Positions 11,202-21,041 of a DNA stretch of 64,000 nucleotides are shown here, one piece after another; within the stretch, counting starts at the first letter, position 1, and each line of letters opens with the position of its first letter. The notes under the pieces are model-generated. The model was given only the letters and a program-made list of their open reading frames with translations, ran no database searches and was not told where the DNA came from. The DNA is from an uncultured Pseudomonadales bacterium. Its GTDB lineage: Bacteria > Pseudomonadota > Gammaproteobacteria > Pseudomonadales > Porticoccaceae. A program made the position numbers and the translations under genes. The stretch covers positions 186,001 to 250,000 of the forward strand of contig CALSSA010000009.1 in NCBI GenBank assembly GCA_943788875.1, written 5' to 3'.

Positions 11202-13463
11202 TTATTTGGCTTCTGTCGCAACTGCCAACTGGTCGTCTTCAACTGTCACAAATACTGTACCACCTTTGTCTGCAAGGCTGCCGAACAGCACTTCTTCCGC
11301 CAGTGGTTTCTTGATCTTCTCCTGAATTAACCGGTCCATGGGACGCGCACCCATTTTTGCGTCATAGCCATTTTCCGCTAGCCATAGTCGCGCTTCATCA
11401 TCGACATCGAGAAATACTTTTTTCTCATCAAGCTGTGACTGCAGCTGTACCAGAAATTTATCCACCACGGTTTGAATCACAGTCAAACTCAGTTCACCAA
11501 ACTGAACAATGCTGTCGAGCCTGTTGCGAAACTCTGGGGTAAACATCTTCTTAATGGCTTCCATACCGTCTGTGGCATGGTCCTGTTTGGAGAATCCAAT
11601 TGAGGCGCGACTCATAAGCTCTGCACCGGCATTGGTGGTCATAATCAAAATCACATTGCGGAAGTCTGCCTTGCGACCATTGTTGTCGGTCAAAGTACCG
11701 TGATCCATTACCTGCAGTAGCAGATTAAACACATCCGGGTGGGCCTTCTCGACTTCATCTAAAAGAATAACGGAATGTGGCTGCTTGGTGACTGCTTCTG
11801 TCAGCAAACCACCCTGGTCATAGCCAACATAGCCTGGAGGCGCACCAATTAGTCTGGACACTGTATGGCGCTCCATATATTCAGACATATCAAAGCGAAC
11901 CAATTCTACTCCCAATACGTTGGCCAGCTGACGGCTCACTTCAGTTTTACCAACACCTGTGGGTCCGGCAAAAAGGAAGCTGCCTATGGGTTTCTCCCCT
12001 TCTCGCAAGCCCGCACGAGCTAGCTTGATTGAGGTTGATAGTGCGTCAATGGCTGGATCCTGACCGAACACCACCATTTTAAGCTTTTCAGCCAGGCCTT
12101 TAAGTTGGGCCTTGTCGGAGCTGGACACACTCTTAGCCGGAATACGGGCAATCTTGGAGATAACCAGCTCAATATCGCTCACACCAATAGTCTTTTTACG
12201 CCGGGACTCAGGCTGCAAGCGCTGGTAGGCCCCTGCTTCATCAATCACATCAATCGCCTTGTCTGGCAGAAAGCGGTCATTAATATGGCGGCTGGATAGC
12301 TCGGCAGCCACTTTCAGGGCCGGATTGGTAAATTTGAGGTCATGGTGATCTTCAAATCTGGACTTGAGGCCTTTAAGTATCTCATAGGTCTCCTGAACGC
12401 TAGGTTCTGGCACATCAATCTTCTGGAACCGTCGAGACAGAGCATTGTCTTTCTCAAAGATACCCCGATATTCCTGATAAGTGGTTGAGCCCACGCAGCG
12501 CAGCTGTCCTGAGGAAAGTAATGGCTTAAGCAGGTTTGATGCATCCATAACCCCGCCGGATGCCGCACCTGCACCGATAATGGTGTGGATCTCATCAATA
12601 AAGAGTATGGATTTATCTTTCTTGACCAGCTCTGCAATAATGCCCTTGAGGCGTTTTTCAAAATCGCCTCGGTATTTGGTGCCTGCTAGCAATGAGCCCA
12701 TATCAAGGCTGTATACAACACTGCCTTCCATAGGCTCTGGAACATTGCCGTCAACAATCAGCTTGGCTAAACCCTCGGCAATAGCGGTTTTACCGACGCC
12801 GGATTCCCCCACCAACAGTGGATTATTTTTGCGACGACGGATCAGAATCTGGCTGACTCGCTCGACTTCAGCGCTGCGGCCGATCAATGGGTCTATACGC
12901 CCCAGCATGGCTTGTTCATTGAGATTGGTCGCAAACTGGCTGAGCAGACTTTCCTCTTGCTCCTGCCCGCCTTCGACGTCTGCTGTTGCCTCTTCGTGTG
13001 TATCGGGGCTCTGGTCGGCCTGATCGGCATATTTGGAAATACCGTGGGAGATATAGTTGACCACATCAATGCGTGCCACATTTTGCAGCCGCAAGAAATA
13101 AACAGCTTGGCTCTCCTGCTCAGAAAATATGGCAACCACTACATTGGCGCCCATCACTTCGCTATTGTTTGCTGAATTAACCTGAAAAACGGCCCGCTGA
13201 AGCACACGCTGGAAACCGTGTGTGGGCTGGGTCTCCTGCTCTAGCTGGGTTTCAGGGATGGTAGGTATGGTTGAATCGATAAATTCGGTCAGGTCCTGGC
13301 GCAGAATGTCCAAGTCTGCACCGCAGGCTCTAAGTACGTTGGAGGCGGAGGCGTCGTCGAGCAGTGCTAACAGTAAATGTTCCACTGTCATAAACTCATG
13401 GCGCTTTTCGCGGGCATTTTTAAACGCTAGATTGAGGGTGACTTCAAGTTCTCTACTTAACAT
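11202..13463 (-). CDS. clpA: ATP-dependent Clp protease ATP-binding subunit ClpA
   Basis: Hexameric AAA+ unfoldase feeding ClpP. The 753 residues contain a Clp-N double repeat (1 to about 145) that docks ClpS, AAA-1 with GESGVGKTAIAEG (about 219), and AAA-2 with GPTGVGKTEVSRQ (about 499) and VILLDEVEKAHP. The ClpP-contacting loop is IGF in SRASIGFSKQD (about 617). It sits two bases after clpS on the same strand, the usual clpS-clpA operon. clpP is not in the window. Confidence 0.97.
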   Translation of the reverse strand: MLSRELEVTLNLAFKNAREKRHEFMTVEHLLLALLDDASASNVLRACGADLDILRQDLTEFIDSTIPTIPETQLEQETQPTHGFQRVLQRAVFQVNSANNSEVMGANVVVAIFSEQESQAVYFLRLQNVARIDVVNYISHGISKYADQADQSPDTHEEATADVEGGQEQEESLLSQFATNLNEQAMLGRIDPLIGRSAEVERVSQILIRRRKNNPLLVGESGVGKTAIAEGLAKLIVDGNVPEPMEGSVVYSLDMGSLLAGTKYRGDFEKRLKGIIAELVKKDKSILFIDEIHTIIGAGAASGGVMDASNLLKPLLSSGQLRCVGSTTYQEYRGIFEKDNALSRRFQKIDVPEPSVQETYEILKGLKSRFEDHHDLKFTNPALKVAAELSSRHINDRFLPDKAIDVIDEAGAYQRLQPESRRKKTIGVSDIELVISKIARIPAKSVSSSDKAQLKGLAEKLKMVVFGQDPAIDALSTSIKLARAGLREGEKPIGSFLFAGPTGVGKTEVSRQLANVLGVELVRFDMSEYMERHTVSRLIGAPPGYVGYDQGGLLTEAVTKQPHSVILLDEVEKAHPDVFNLLLQVMDHGTLTDNNGRKADFRNVILIMTTNAGAELMSRASIGFSKQDHATDGMEAIKKMFTPEFRNRLDSIVQFGELSLTVIQTVVDKFLVQLQSQLDEKKVFLDVDDEARLWLAENGYDAKMGARPMDRLIQEKIKKPLAEEVLFGSLADKGGTVFVTVEDDQLAVATEAK

Positions 13464-13465
13464 AA

Positions 13466-13813
13466 TTATGACTCTTCGTCGTCGTTACAGGGTTCTATTT
13501 CACACAGAAGCGGATGCTGGTGGTCCATCGAGTATTGATTTACTAGTGCCGCTTTCGTCTCTGCCACATCTTCAGTATAGATGCCGCAGACACCCTTTCC
13601 CTCGGTGTGTATCTTAAGCATGATTCGAGTCGCATTTTCCCTAGACTTGTAAAAAAACTGTTCGATTAGTTCAACCACAAATTCCATCGGCGTGTAATCA
13701 TCATTTAACAGTACTACCTGAAACATACGGGGCTTTTTTAACTTTGGCCTTGATTGTTCGACCACAGTATCGCTTTCATGTTGCCAAATTGGAGAGTTTT
13801 CTTTTTCGCTCAT
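13466..13813 (-). CDS. clpS: ClpS adaptor (N-recognin)
   Basis: A small cytosolic adaptor of 115 residues that binds N-terminal Leu, Phe, Tyr and Trp and hands substrates to ClpA. The conserved core is [18 protein letters not shown] (about 34-51, the degron pocket), with a later [15 protein letters not shown] segment. A polar, flexible N-terminal tail needed for delivery precedes the core. First gene of the clpS-clpA operon, divergent from cspD. Confidence 0.97.
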   Translation of the reverse strand: MSEKENSPIWQHESDTVVEQSRPKLKKPRMFQVVLLNDDYTPMEFVVELIEQFFYKSRENATRIMLKIHTEGKGVCGIYTEDVAETKAALVNQYSMDHQHPLLCEIEPCNDDEES

Positions 13814-13896
13814 GTAAAAATAGCCAAATACTTATCAATAAAAGAGTGCCCACATCTTACAACAGAACTGTGCTGCTAAAAACCGATGAGCGGTAC

Positions 13897-13924
13897 TTGA
13901 CAGAAAATTCCACATATCTAAAGT
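13897..13924 (+). promoter_or_regulatory. Candidate sigma-70 promoter of cspD
   Basis: TTGACA (13897-13902), a 16-base spacer, then TAAAGT (13919-13924). The start of transcription would leave a leader of about 80 bases before the cspD ATG; long structured leaders are common in cold-shock genes. Confidence 0.5.
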
Positions 13925-14009
13925 GGTGTTGCCTCTAAGAAAGGCAATAAATGAGCGTCATGATGTTCGCTCTCTACAATAACGCTTCAACGGATGAAGG
14001 CGACAGGTT

Positions 14010-14288
14010 ATGTCTAATACAGGAACAATAAAGTGGTTCAGCAATGCCAAAGGGTTTGGCTTTATAATCCCGGAAGGCGGCGAGGGTGATATTTTTGTGC
14101 ACTACAGCTCAATAAATATCGAAGGGTACAAGACTCTCAAGGCAGGTCAGCCAGTGAGCTATGAGGTTGAGCGAGGGAGCAAGGGATTACATGCTACCAA
14201 TATCGTTCCATTTGACCCAGATGTTAAGCCTGATGACGACCCTCAAGGCTCAGGAGTAGAGTCAGCTATCAAGACGGCTCTGGTCTAA
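14010..14288 (+). CDS. cspD: Cold-shock domain protein, CspD-like
   Basis: A 92-residue single-strand nucleic-acid binding protein. The OB-fold shows the RNP1-like KGFGFI (residues 14-19) and RNP2-like DIFVHYSSI (27-35). A charged tail of about 20 residues (DPDVKPDDDP...) follows the fold, as in CspD, which inhibits replication in E. coli. Its position beside clpS-clpA matches E. coli and Pseudomonas and supports the CspD assignment. A terminator follows. Confidence 0.9.
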   Translation: MSNTGTIKWFSNAKGFGFIIPEGGEGDIFVHYSSINIEGYKTLKAGQPVSYEVERGSKGLHATNIVPFDPDVKPDDDPQGSGVESAIKTALV

Positions 14289-14312
14289 ATTAGTAGTTTT
14301 AAAGATAGCAAA

Positions 14313-14351
14313 AAAAAAGCCCAGTGCTGACATTGAGTACCGGGCTTTTTT
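14313..14351. terminator. Bidirectional terminator between cspD and icd
   Basis: AAAAAAGCCC at 14313-14322 pairs with GGGCTTTTTT at 14342-14351; the stem continues inward with one mismatch around a loop near 14329-14335. Lies between the convergent cspD and icd. Confidence 0.8.
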
Positions 14352-14370
14352 GATTGGGCCAGACTGTTGG

Positions 14371-15624
14371 CTACATGTTTTCAATCATGGCGTCGCCAAA
14401 TTCTGAACAGGACATCAAAGTAGCGTCGTCCATCAGTCGTTCAAAATCATAGGTCACTTTCTTCTCAGAGATTGCGCCTTCAATACCTTTAACAACTAGA
14501 TCAGCAGCATCTCCCCAACCCAGGTGACGCAGCATCATTTCTGCAGACAGAATCAGTGAACCGGGGTTTACCTTGTCCTGGCCTGCGTACTTAGGTGCAG
14601 TGCCATGGGTGGCTTCAAAGATAGCCACGTCGTCAGATAGATTGGCGCCTGGTGCTATACCAATACCGCCTACCTGAGCTGCCAGAGCATCGGAGATATA
14701 GTCGCCATTGAGGTTCAATGTAGCCAGAACTGAGTATTCATCTGGGCGCAGAATAATCTGCTGTAACATAGCGTCTGCGATCACATCTTTGATCACAATA
14801 TCTTCGCCAGTGTTAGGGTTTTTAACCACATGCCAGGGGCCACCATCCAGAGGCTCACCGCCAAACTGCTCAACAGCAACTTCGTAGCCCCAGTCGCAGA
14901 ATGCGCCTTCGGTGAATTTCATAATGTTGCCCTTGTGAACCAGAGTAACACTTGGCTTGTTCTGGTCGATCGCATACTGGATTGCTTTACTGACAAGGCG
15001 CTTGGTGCCCTGCTCTGATACTGGCTTAACGCCAATACCGCAGTTTTCGTCAAAGCGAATCTTGGTCACGCTCATTTCGTCCTGCAGGAACTTGATGACT
15101 TTGGTCGCTTCTTCAGTACCAGCGCGCCATTCAATACCGGCATAAATATCTTCAGAGTTTTCGCGGAAGATGCACATGTCTACCTTGTTTGGCTCTTTAA
15201 CTGGCGAAGGTACACCTTCGAACCAACGCACTGGGCGCTGGCAAACAAACAGGTCGAGTTCTTGGCGCAGTGCTACGTTGAGGGATCTAAAGCCGCCGCC
15301 TACTGGTGTAGTCAATGGGCCTTTAATAGAAACGGCATATTCTTTAACAGCTTCAAGGGTTTCTGCAGGGAACCAATCGCCCTCGTATAACTCAGCTGCC
15401 TTCTCGCCGCAGTAGACTTCCATCCAAGAGATCTGCTTGCTGCCGTCGTAGGCTTTTGCTACTGCTGCGTCAATTACCTTTACCATCACTGGAGTAATAT
15501 CTACGCCAATACCGTCCCCTTCAATAAAAGGAATGATTGGGTGGTTTGGTACGTTTAGTGAGAAGTCTGCATTGACTGTGATTTTTTCACCAGATTGTGG
15601 AACCTGGATATGTTGGTAACCCAT
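14371..15624 (-). CDS. icd: NADP-dependent isocitrate dehydrogenase
   Basis: TCA-cycle enzyme oxidising isocitrate to 2-oxoglutarate. The 417 residues match the homodimeric E. coli type. [14 protein letters not shown] (about 111-124) carries the substrate Ser that AceK kinase phosphorylates in related species, and [19 protein letters not shown] (about 337) binds NADP. It competes with isocitrate lyase, encoded 11 kb away in this window, for the carbon branch point. aceK itself is not in view. Confidence 0.97.
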   Translation of the reverse strand: MGYQHIQVPQSGEKITVNADFSLNVPNHPIIPFIEGDGIGVDITPVMVKVIDAAVAKAYDGSKQISWMEVYCGEKAAELYEGDWFPAETLEAVKEYAVSIKGPLTTPVGGGFRSLNVALRQELDLFVCQRPVRWFEGVPSPVKEPNKVDMCIFRENSEDIYAGIEWRAGTEEATKVIKFLQDEMSVTKIRFDENCGIGVKPVSEQGTKRLVSKAIQYAIDQNKPSVTLVHKGNIMKFTEGAFCDWGYEVAVEQFGGEPLDGGPWHVVKNPNTGEDIVIKDVIADAMLQQIILRPDEYSVLATLNLNGDYISDALAAQVGGIGIAPGANLSDDVAIFEATHGTAPKYAGQDKVNPGSLILSAEMMLRHLGWGDAADLVVKGIEGAISEKKVTYDFERLMDDATLMSCSEFGDAMIENM

Positions 15625-15686
15625 TGTGATCTCCGAAAAAGATAAGCTTTATGTTATGTTTTGTAAAAAATTTACCAGATGGTGGC

Positions 15687-15717
15687 ATTTTAGCATGATT
15701 TCTTCGCTTTTTTGTAA
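15687..15717 (-). promoter_or_regulatory. Candidate icd promoter
   Basis: On the minus strand, TTACAA (15717-15712), a 19-base spacer and TAAAAT (15692-15687) preceded by TGC, giving an extended -10. It is 62 bases upstream of the icd ATG. The spacing to the -35 is long, so the TGn motif probably carries the activity. Confidence 0.35.
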
Positions 15718-15755
15718 CCCTGTTTCATTTACAATGGGTATAAATGGAGGAAATA

Positions 15756-16325
15756 ATGCCCGCTAGACTGATTTTATTGAACAAACCCTACCAAGTACTG
15801 AGTCAGTTTACGGATAACTCTGGCAAACAGACTCTGGCTGCGTATGTGGATATAAAGTCTGTCTACCCTGCTGGCCGTCTTGATTATGATTCTGAGGGTC
15901 TATTGCTGCTCACTGACGATGGCAGACTTCAGGCCCAAATCAGTCATCCTAGGTACAAACTGCGAAAAACCTACTGGGTTCAAGTAGAAGGCGTCGCCAC
16001 TCAGGACCATTGTAATGCTCTCTGTGCCGGGGTCTTATTAAAAGACGGCCCCGCAATGGCTGTTTCCTGCCGACTTATTGGCGAGCCTGATCTGTGGCCG
16101 CGCCACCCACCCATTCGAGTGCGCAAGTCCATCCCCGACAGTTGGATTGAAGTCGTTATTGCTGAGGGCCGCAATCGACAGGTGCGCAGAATGACGGCTG
16201 CGATTGACCTGCCCTGCCTGCGGCTGGTCCGGGCTGCCATAGGCGACTGGACCTTGCAAGGTTTGCAGCCCGGTGAGTATCGCTCAGTTGAGCCGCCCAC
16301 CAATGGACTTAAACTCAATCAATAA
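15756..16325 (+). CDS. rluE: 23S rRNA pseudouridine synthase RluE
   Basis: Isomerises a uridine in the peptidyl-transferase region of 23S rRNA (U2457 in E. coli). The RsuA-family catalytic motif GRLDYDSEGLLLLTDDG is near residue 40, with the nucleophilic Asp in RLDYD, and GRNRQVRRM follows near 139. I place the start at the second ATG (189 residues), because the first ATG at 15744 overlaps the strong GGAGG site at 15746-15750, which is spaced five bases from 15756. nudJ follows after 11 bases. Confidence 0.92.
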   Translation: MPARLILLNKPYQVLSQFTDNSGKQTLAAYVDIKSVYPAGRLDYDSEGLLLLTDDGRLQAQISHPRYKLRKTYWVQVEGVATQDHCNALCAGVLLKDGPAMAVSCRLIGEPDLWPRHPPIRVRKSIPDSWIEVVIAEGRNRQVRRMTAAIDLPCLRLVRAAIGDWTLQGLQPGEYRSVEPPTNGLKLNQ

Positions 16326-16336
16326 GGCGATTTAAC

Positions 16337-16783
16337 ATGCCAGATCGAATACATCTCACTGTGGCCACTGTCGTTGAACAGGACAATCGTTTTCTGATGG
16401 TGAAGGAAACCGAGTACGGCCGCCAGGTGATTAATCAGCCTGCTGGTCATGTGGAGCCGGGCGAAGATATTGTGCGAGCCGCGGTGCGGGAGACATTAGA
16501 AGAGACAGGTTGGGAGGTCTCGATCACGGGTTTTCTCGGCATTTCCACCTCTTACTCAAGCCGCAATGGGGTCACCTATTATCGATTGAGCTTTGTGGCG
16601 GAGGCGGTTAGCTTTGATGCTGCTGCAGAGATAGACGCTGACATAGATGTGGCTCTGTGGATGTCACTGGAAGAGATTGAAGCAGAAAAACACCGACTGC
16701 GCAGCGACTTGGTGTGGGCCTGTCTCGAAGATTACCGCGCTGGGCGTATTTTTCCTTTGGAAATATTTCGCAACGAATTATAG
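16337..16783 (+). CDS. nudJ: NUDIX phosphatase NudJ
   Basis: A 148-residue hydrolase of nucleoside di- and triphosphates; E. coli NudJ also removes phosphate from the thiamine precursor HMP-PP. The NUDIX box GX5EX7REUXEEXGU is complete at about residues 37-59 (GHVEPGED...RETLEETGW). The rluE-nudJ-mnmA-hflD-purB order is conserved in gammaproteobacteria and is the main reason for choosing NudJ over other NUDIX families. Confidence 0.85.
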   Translation: MPDRIHLTVATVVEQDNRFLMVKETEYGRQVINQPAGHVEPGEDIVRAAVRETLEETGWEVSITGFLGISTSYSSRNGVTYYRLSFVAEAVSFDAAAEIDADIDVALWMSLEEIEAEKHRLRSDLVWACLEDYRAGRIFPLEIFRNEL

Positions 16784-16821
16784 TAGCCAACTATTTTTAG
16801 CAGCTTGATAGCAGAGAGTTC

Positions 16822-17919
16822 ATGAGCGCAGCGGAAAAAGTTATCGTCGGCATGTCCGGCGGCGTCGATTCATCGGTGGCCGCTCTTTTACTGATCCAGC
16901 AGGGTTATCAGGTCGAAGGCCTGTTTATGAAAAACTGGGATGAGGATGATGGCTCCGAATACTGCACGGCTAAAGCCGACCTCGCCGATGCCCAGCAGGT
17001 TTGTGACCGACTAAATATTGTTTTGCATAGCGCCAACTTTGCCGCCGATTACTGGGATAATGTGTTTGAATATTTTCTAGCAGAATACCGCGCAGGCCGC
17101 ACACCTAACCCAGATATCCTGTGCAACCGCGAGATTAAGTTCAAAGTATTTTTGGATTATGCGCAGATTCTTGGCGCTGATTATATTGCCACCGGCCATT
17201 ACACCAGGCTCGCTAGCCAGAATGGTCAGGCTCAGCTGCTAAAGGGGCTGGATAGCAATAAAGACCAGAGCTACTTTTTGCATGCAGTCCCCGAAACCGC
17301 ATTCGCCAAATCATTATTTCCCGTCGGTGAACTACAAAAGTCAGAGGTTCGCGCCCTAGCTGAAAAGCATGATTTTGTTACCTCTGCCAAGAAAGATAGC
17401 ACCGGTATTTGTTTTATTGGCGAGCGGCGCTTTAAGGATTTCCTTGAACAGTATCTGCCCGCCCAACCCGGCGAGATGCGCACTCCCGAGGGAGCGCTGA
17501 TGGGTGAGCATCAGGGGCTGATGTTCTATACCTTGGGTCAACGTCAAGGCCTTGGCATAGGTGGCGTAAAGGATAGCAGCGAAGAGCCCTGGTACAGTCT
17601 GGATAAAGATCTGGATAATAATACTCTTATTGTCGGCCAGGGATCTCAGCACCCACTGCTGTTTACTGACAGTTTGGCGGCCAGTGATATCAACTGGATT
17701 AATGGCGCCCCGGAACAATCATTCCAGTGCTGGGCAAAGACTCGTTATCGGCAACCAGATCAGCACTGTTGGGTGTCACGAATAGATAATGGTTCCTGTG
17801 AGGTACGCTTTGAGCAGCCCCAGAGAGCCGTCACCCCCGGACAGTCAGTGGTTTTTTATCTCGATGATCTCTGTCTTGGTGGCGGTACCATTGAATCTAC
17901 TTGGAGCAGTAACCGCTAA
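16822..17919 (+). CDS. mnmA: tRNA-uridine 2-sulfurtransferase MnmA
   Basis: Thiolates U34 of tRNA Glu, Gln and Lys. The 365 residues show the PP-loop [11 protein letters not shown] (9-19), the first catalytic Cys in [12 protein letters not shown] (about 98) and the second in [10 protein letters not shown] (about 197). In E. coli sulfur reaches MnmA through TusA, TusBCD and TusE; a tusE homologue lies at 44846 but no tusBCD is in the window. One base separates its stop from the hflD ATG. Confidence 0.97.
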   Translation: MSAAEKVIVGMSGGVDSSVAALLLIQQGYQVEGLFMKNWDEDDGSEYCTAKADLADAQQVCDRLNIVLHSANFAADYWDNVFEYFLAEYRAGRTPNPDILCNREIKFKVFLDYAQILGADYIATGHYTRLASQNGQAQLLKGLDSNKDQSYFLHAVPETAFAKSLFPVGELQKSEVRALAEKHDFVTSAKKDSTGICFIGERRFKDFLEQYLPAQPGEMRTPEGALMGEHQGLMFYTLGQRQGLGIGGVKDSSEEPWYSLDKDLDNNTLIVGQGSQHPLLFTDSLAASDINWINGAPEQSFQCWAKTRYRQPDQHCWVSRIDNGSCEVRFEQPQRAVTPGQSVVFYLDDLCLGGGTIESTWSSNR

Positions 17920-17920
17920 T

Positions 17921-18544
17921 ATGTTTTTCTCTAAACCTACCACAGAGCAGGCTGTGGCTCTGGCCGCTGTATTTCAGGCCTGCGAGCTGGTGGCAGATCT
18001 GGCCCATACTGGAGATGCTCCGGTTGCAGCTCTGGAGCTGGGCATGAGTTCGCTGCTTAACCAGCAGCCAGATTCCATTGACCAGCTCTACGGCCCATTG
18101 GCTAATTTGAAGCTTGGCATAGTATCAATGAATGCACTGTTTGGTGAGAATGGCCGAGCTATGGAGCAGCGACCAGAGGTGGTGCGTTATGTGGTGTCCA
18201 TTCTCTTTTTGGCGCGTAAATTATCCAAGGATAAAGATCGACTTAATCATATTGCCGAGGGCATCGAGCAGGCAGCGCGCCAGGCGCAACATTTTTCTAC
18301 TACCCATGATAATGTCTATAGCAATATAGCGGCACTCTATGAGCAATGGGTGAGCACGTTATCCGTGCGTATTCAGGTCGCTGGTTCTGCTGCATATCTC
18401 CGCCAGCCCGCCATAGCGCGACGCATTCGCTGTCAGCTATTTGCTGCAATTAGGAGCGCGTTTTTGTGGCAGCAGTTGGGCGGCGCTCAATTCCATATTG
18501 TGCTGCGGCGCAAAGCTCTGGCTCGGGCCTTACCGCAGCTATAA
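17921..18544 (+). CDS. hflD: HflD family protein
   Basis: A peripheral membrane protein of 207 residues, mostly helical. The E. coli homologue modulates lambda lysogeny by binding CII and is encoded in the same mnmA-hflD-purB order. Recognisable stretches are ALAAVFQACELVADLA near the start and VVRYVVSILFLARKL in the middle. I use the ATG at 17921, one base after the mnmA stop; the open frame extends upstream only inside mnmA. Cellular role outside lambda infection is poorly defined. Confidence 0.9.
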   Translation: MFFSKPTTEQAVALAAVFQACELVADLAHTGDAPVAALELGMSSLLNQQPDSIDQLYGPLANLKLGIVSMNALFGENGRAMEQRPEVVRYVVSILFLARKLSKDKDRLNHIAEGIEQAARQAQHFSTTHDNVYSNIAALYEQWVSTLSVRIQVAGSAAYLRQPAIARRIRCQLFAAIRSAFLWQQLGGAQFHIVLRRKALARALPQL

Positions 18545-18552
18545 AGCCTGTC

Positions 18553-18574
18553 GTTACAAGCAGGGTTACAAGCA
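18553..18574. repeat. Short direct repeat before purB
   Basis: GTTACAAGCA occurs at 18553-18562 and 18565-18574, a 12-base period, just after the hflD stop. Similar 12-19 base duplications occur in three other spacers of the window. Confidence 0.6.
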
Positions 18575-18592
18575 ATCAGCCTCAATTCATTT

Positions 18593-18621
18593 ATGAAATC
18601 CACTCTGCTTTCCGGTATTAT
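18593..18621 (+). promoter_or_regulatory. Candidate purB promoter
   Basis: ATGAAA (18593-18598), a 17-base spacer and TATTAT (18616-18621), 36 bases upstream of the purB ATG. In many gammaproteobacteria purB is PurR-controlled; I see no clear PurR palindrome here. Confidence 0.4.
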
Positions 18622-18636
18622 GGCGCCCTAATTTAG

Positions 18637-20034
<1,398 letters not shown>

Positions 20035-20045
20035 GGGCTGGATTA

Positions 20046-20999
20046 ATGGCCGATTTTCCTATTCTTGGGGATATAAGTGCAGAGCAGTTTCTCGCCGAAT
20101 ACTGGCAGAAAAAACCTCTGCTGGTGCGCGGTGCTATTACAGACTTCGAGCCACCTATCGATGGTGATGAGCTGGCCGGCCTGGCTCTCGAACCTGAGGT
20201 AGAGTCAAGACTGATTATCGGCCCTGATTGGCAGATGGAACAGGGACCATTTAATGAGTCTCGCTTTGCCAGCTTGCCCCCTGCGAACTGGTCACTGCTG
20301 GTTCAGGCGGTGGATTTATGGGTACCGGAAGTGGCCGAGCTATTGGGGCACTTTAGCTTTCTGCCCGCATGGCGCATCGACGATATTATGGTCAGCTATG
20401 CTGAGGATGGCGGCGGCGTTGGCCCGCATTTTGACTACTATGATGTTTTTCTTCTGCAGGGCAGTGGCAGGCGCAAATGGCAGATTGGTCAGCATTGCGA
20501 CAGCACCAGTGCCATGGCAGATAATTCCAATTTAAAAATACTGGCTGATTTTACTGCCACTGATGAATGGATTCTTGAGCCCGGGGATATGCTTTATATA
20601 CCACCTAAAGTGGCCCATTGGGGTACTGCTGTTGGCGACTGCACCACATTCTCCATTGGATTTAGGGCTCCAGCCGCCACCGAAATGCTCGACGATCTGG
20701 CCACTGAGCTGCTAAGTCGTGGTCCGACACCGAGGTTTTTGACTGATCCACCATTGCGGCCTGAAGTGGCTGGAAGTAGCATTTCACCAGCTTATATAGG
20801 GCAGATTAAAACTCTACTGCTGGACACATTGAATGATGATCAGTTGCTGGCGGAATGGTTTGCCCAGTATATGACCGAGCCAAAGTATCCAATGTTGCTC
20901 GATGAGACGGGAGAAACACGCACCGCCTCAATTGAAACCTCTGGGCCTGATGGGGAATCCCCAACGACCAGCCATTATGAAAATGGTCTGAAAGTCTAG
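20046..20999 (+). CDS. roxA: Ribosomal oxygenase RoxA/YcfD-type (cupin), lacking the C-terminal domain
   Basis: A JmjC-like Fe(II)/2-oxoglutarate dioxygenase. E. coli RoxA hydroxylates an Arg of ribosomal protein L16. The iron ligands are visible as HFDYYD (about 126-131) and PPKVAHWG (about 196). At 317 residues it is about 55 shorter than the E. coli enzyme (about 373). The helical dimerisation part is present, but the terminal winged-helix domain is replaced by a polar tail of about 30 residues. No frameshift in the 42 bases before ggt can restore it. A loss or lineage-specific form is likely. Confidence 0.85.
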   Translation: MADFPILGDISAEQFLAEYWQKKPLLVRGAITDFEPPIDGDELAGLALEPEVESRLIIGPDWQMEQGPFNESRFASLPPANWSLLVQAVDLWVPEVAELLGHFSFLPAWRIDDIMVSYAEDGGGVGPHFDYYDVFLLQGSGRRKWQIGQHCDSTSAMADNSNLKILADFTATDEWILEPGDMLYIPPKVAHWGTAVGDCTTFSIGFRAPAATEMLDDLATELLSRGPTPRFLTDPPLRPEVAGSSISPAYIGQIKTLLLDTLNDDQLLAEWFAQYMTEPKYPMLLDETGETRTASIETSGPDGESPTTSHYENGLKV

Positions 21000-21002
21000 C
21001 CC

Positions 21003-21036
21003 GTAAAGATAGCTCGTAAAGACAGTTGGTAAAAAT
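21003..21036. repeat. Degenerate 13-base tandem repeat between roxA and ggt
   Basis: Units starting GTAAAGATAG, GTAAAGACAG and GTAAAAATGG begin at 21003, 21016 and 21029. They fill the short convergent spacer. No terminator-like hairpin is seen. Confidence 0.55.
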
Positions 21037-21041
21037 GGCCC

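Noticed and set aside
12481..13023. 180-codon open frame antisense to clpA
   Set aside because: Covers the AAA-1 domain of clpA; Ser/Pro-rich translation typical of a reverse frame.
20940..21041. Frameshift truncating roxA
   Set aside because: Neither other frame between the roxA stop and the facing ggt stop can encode the missing domain of about 55-60 residues.
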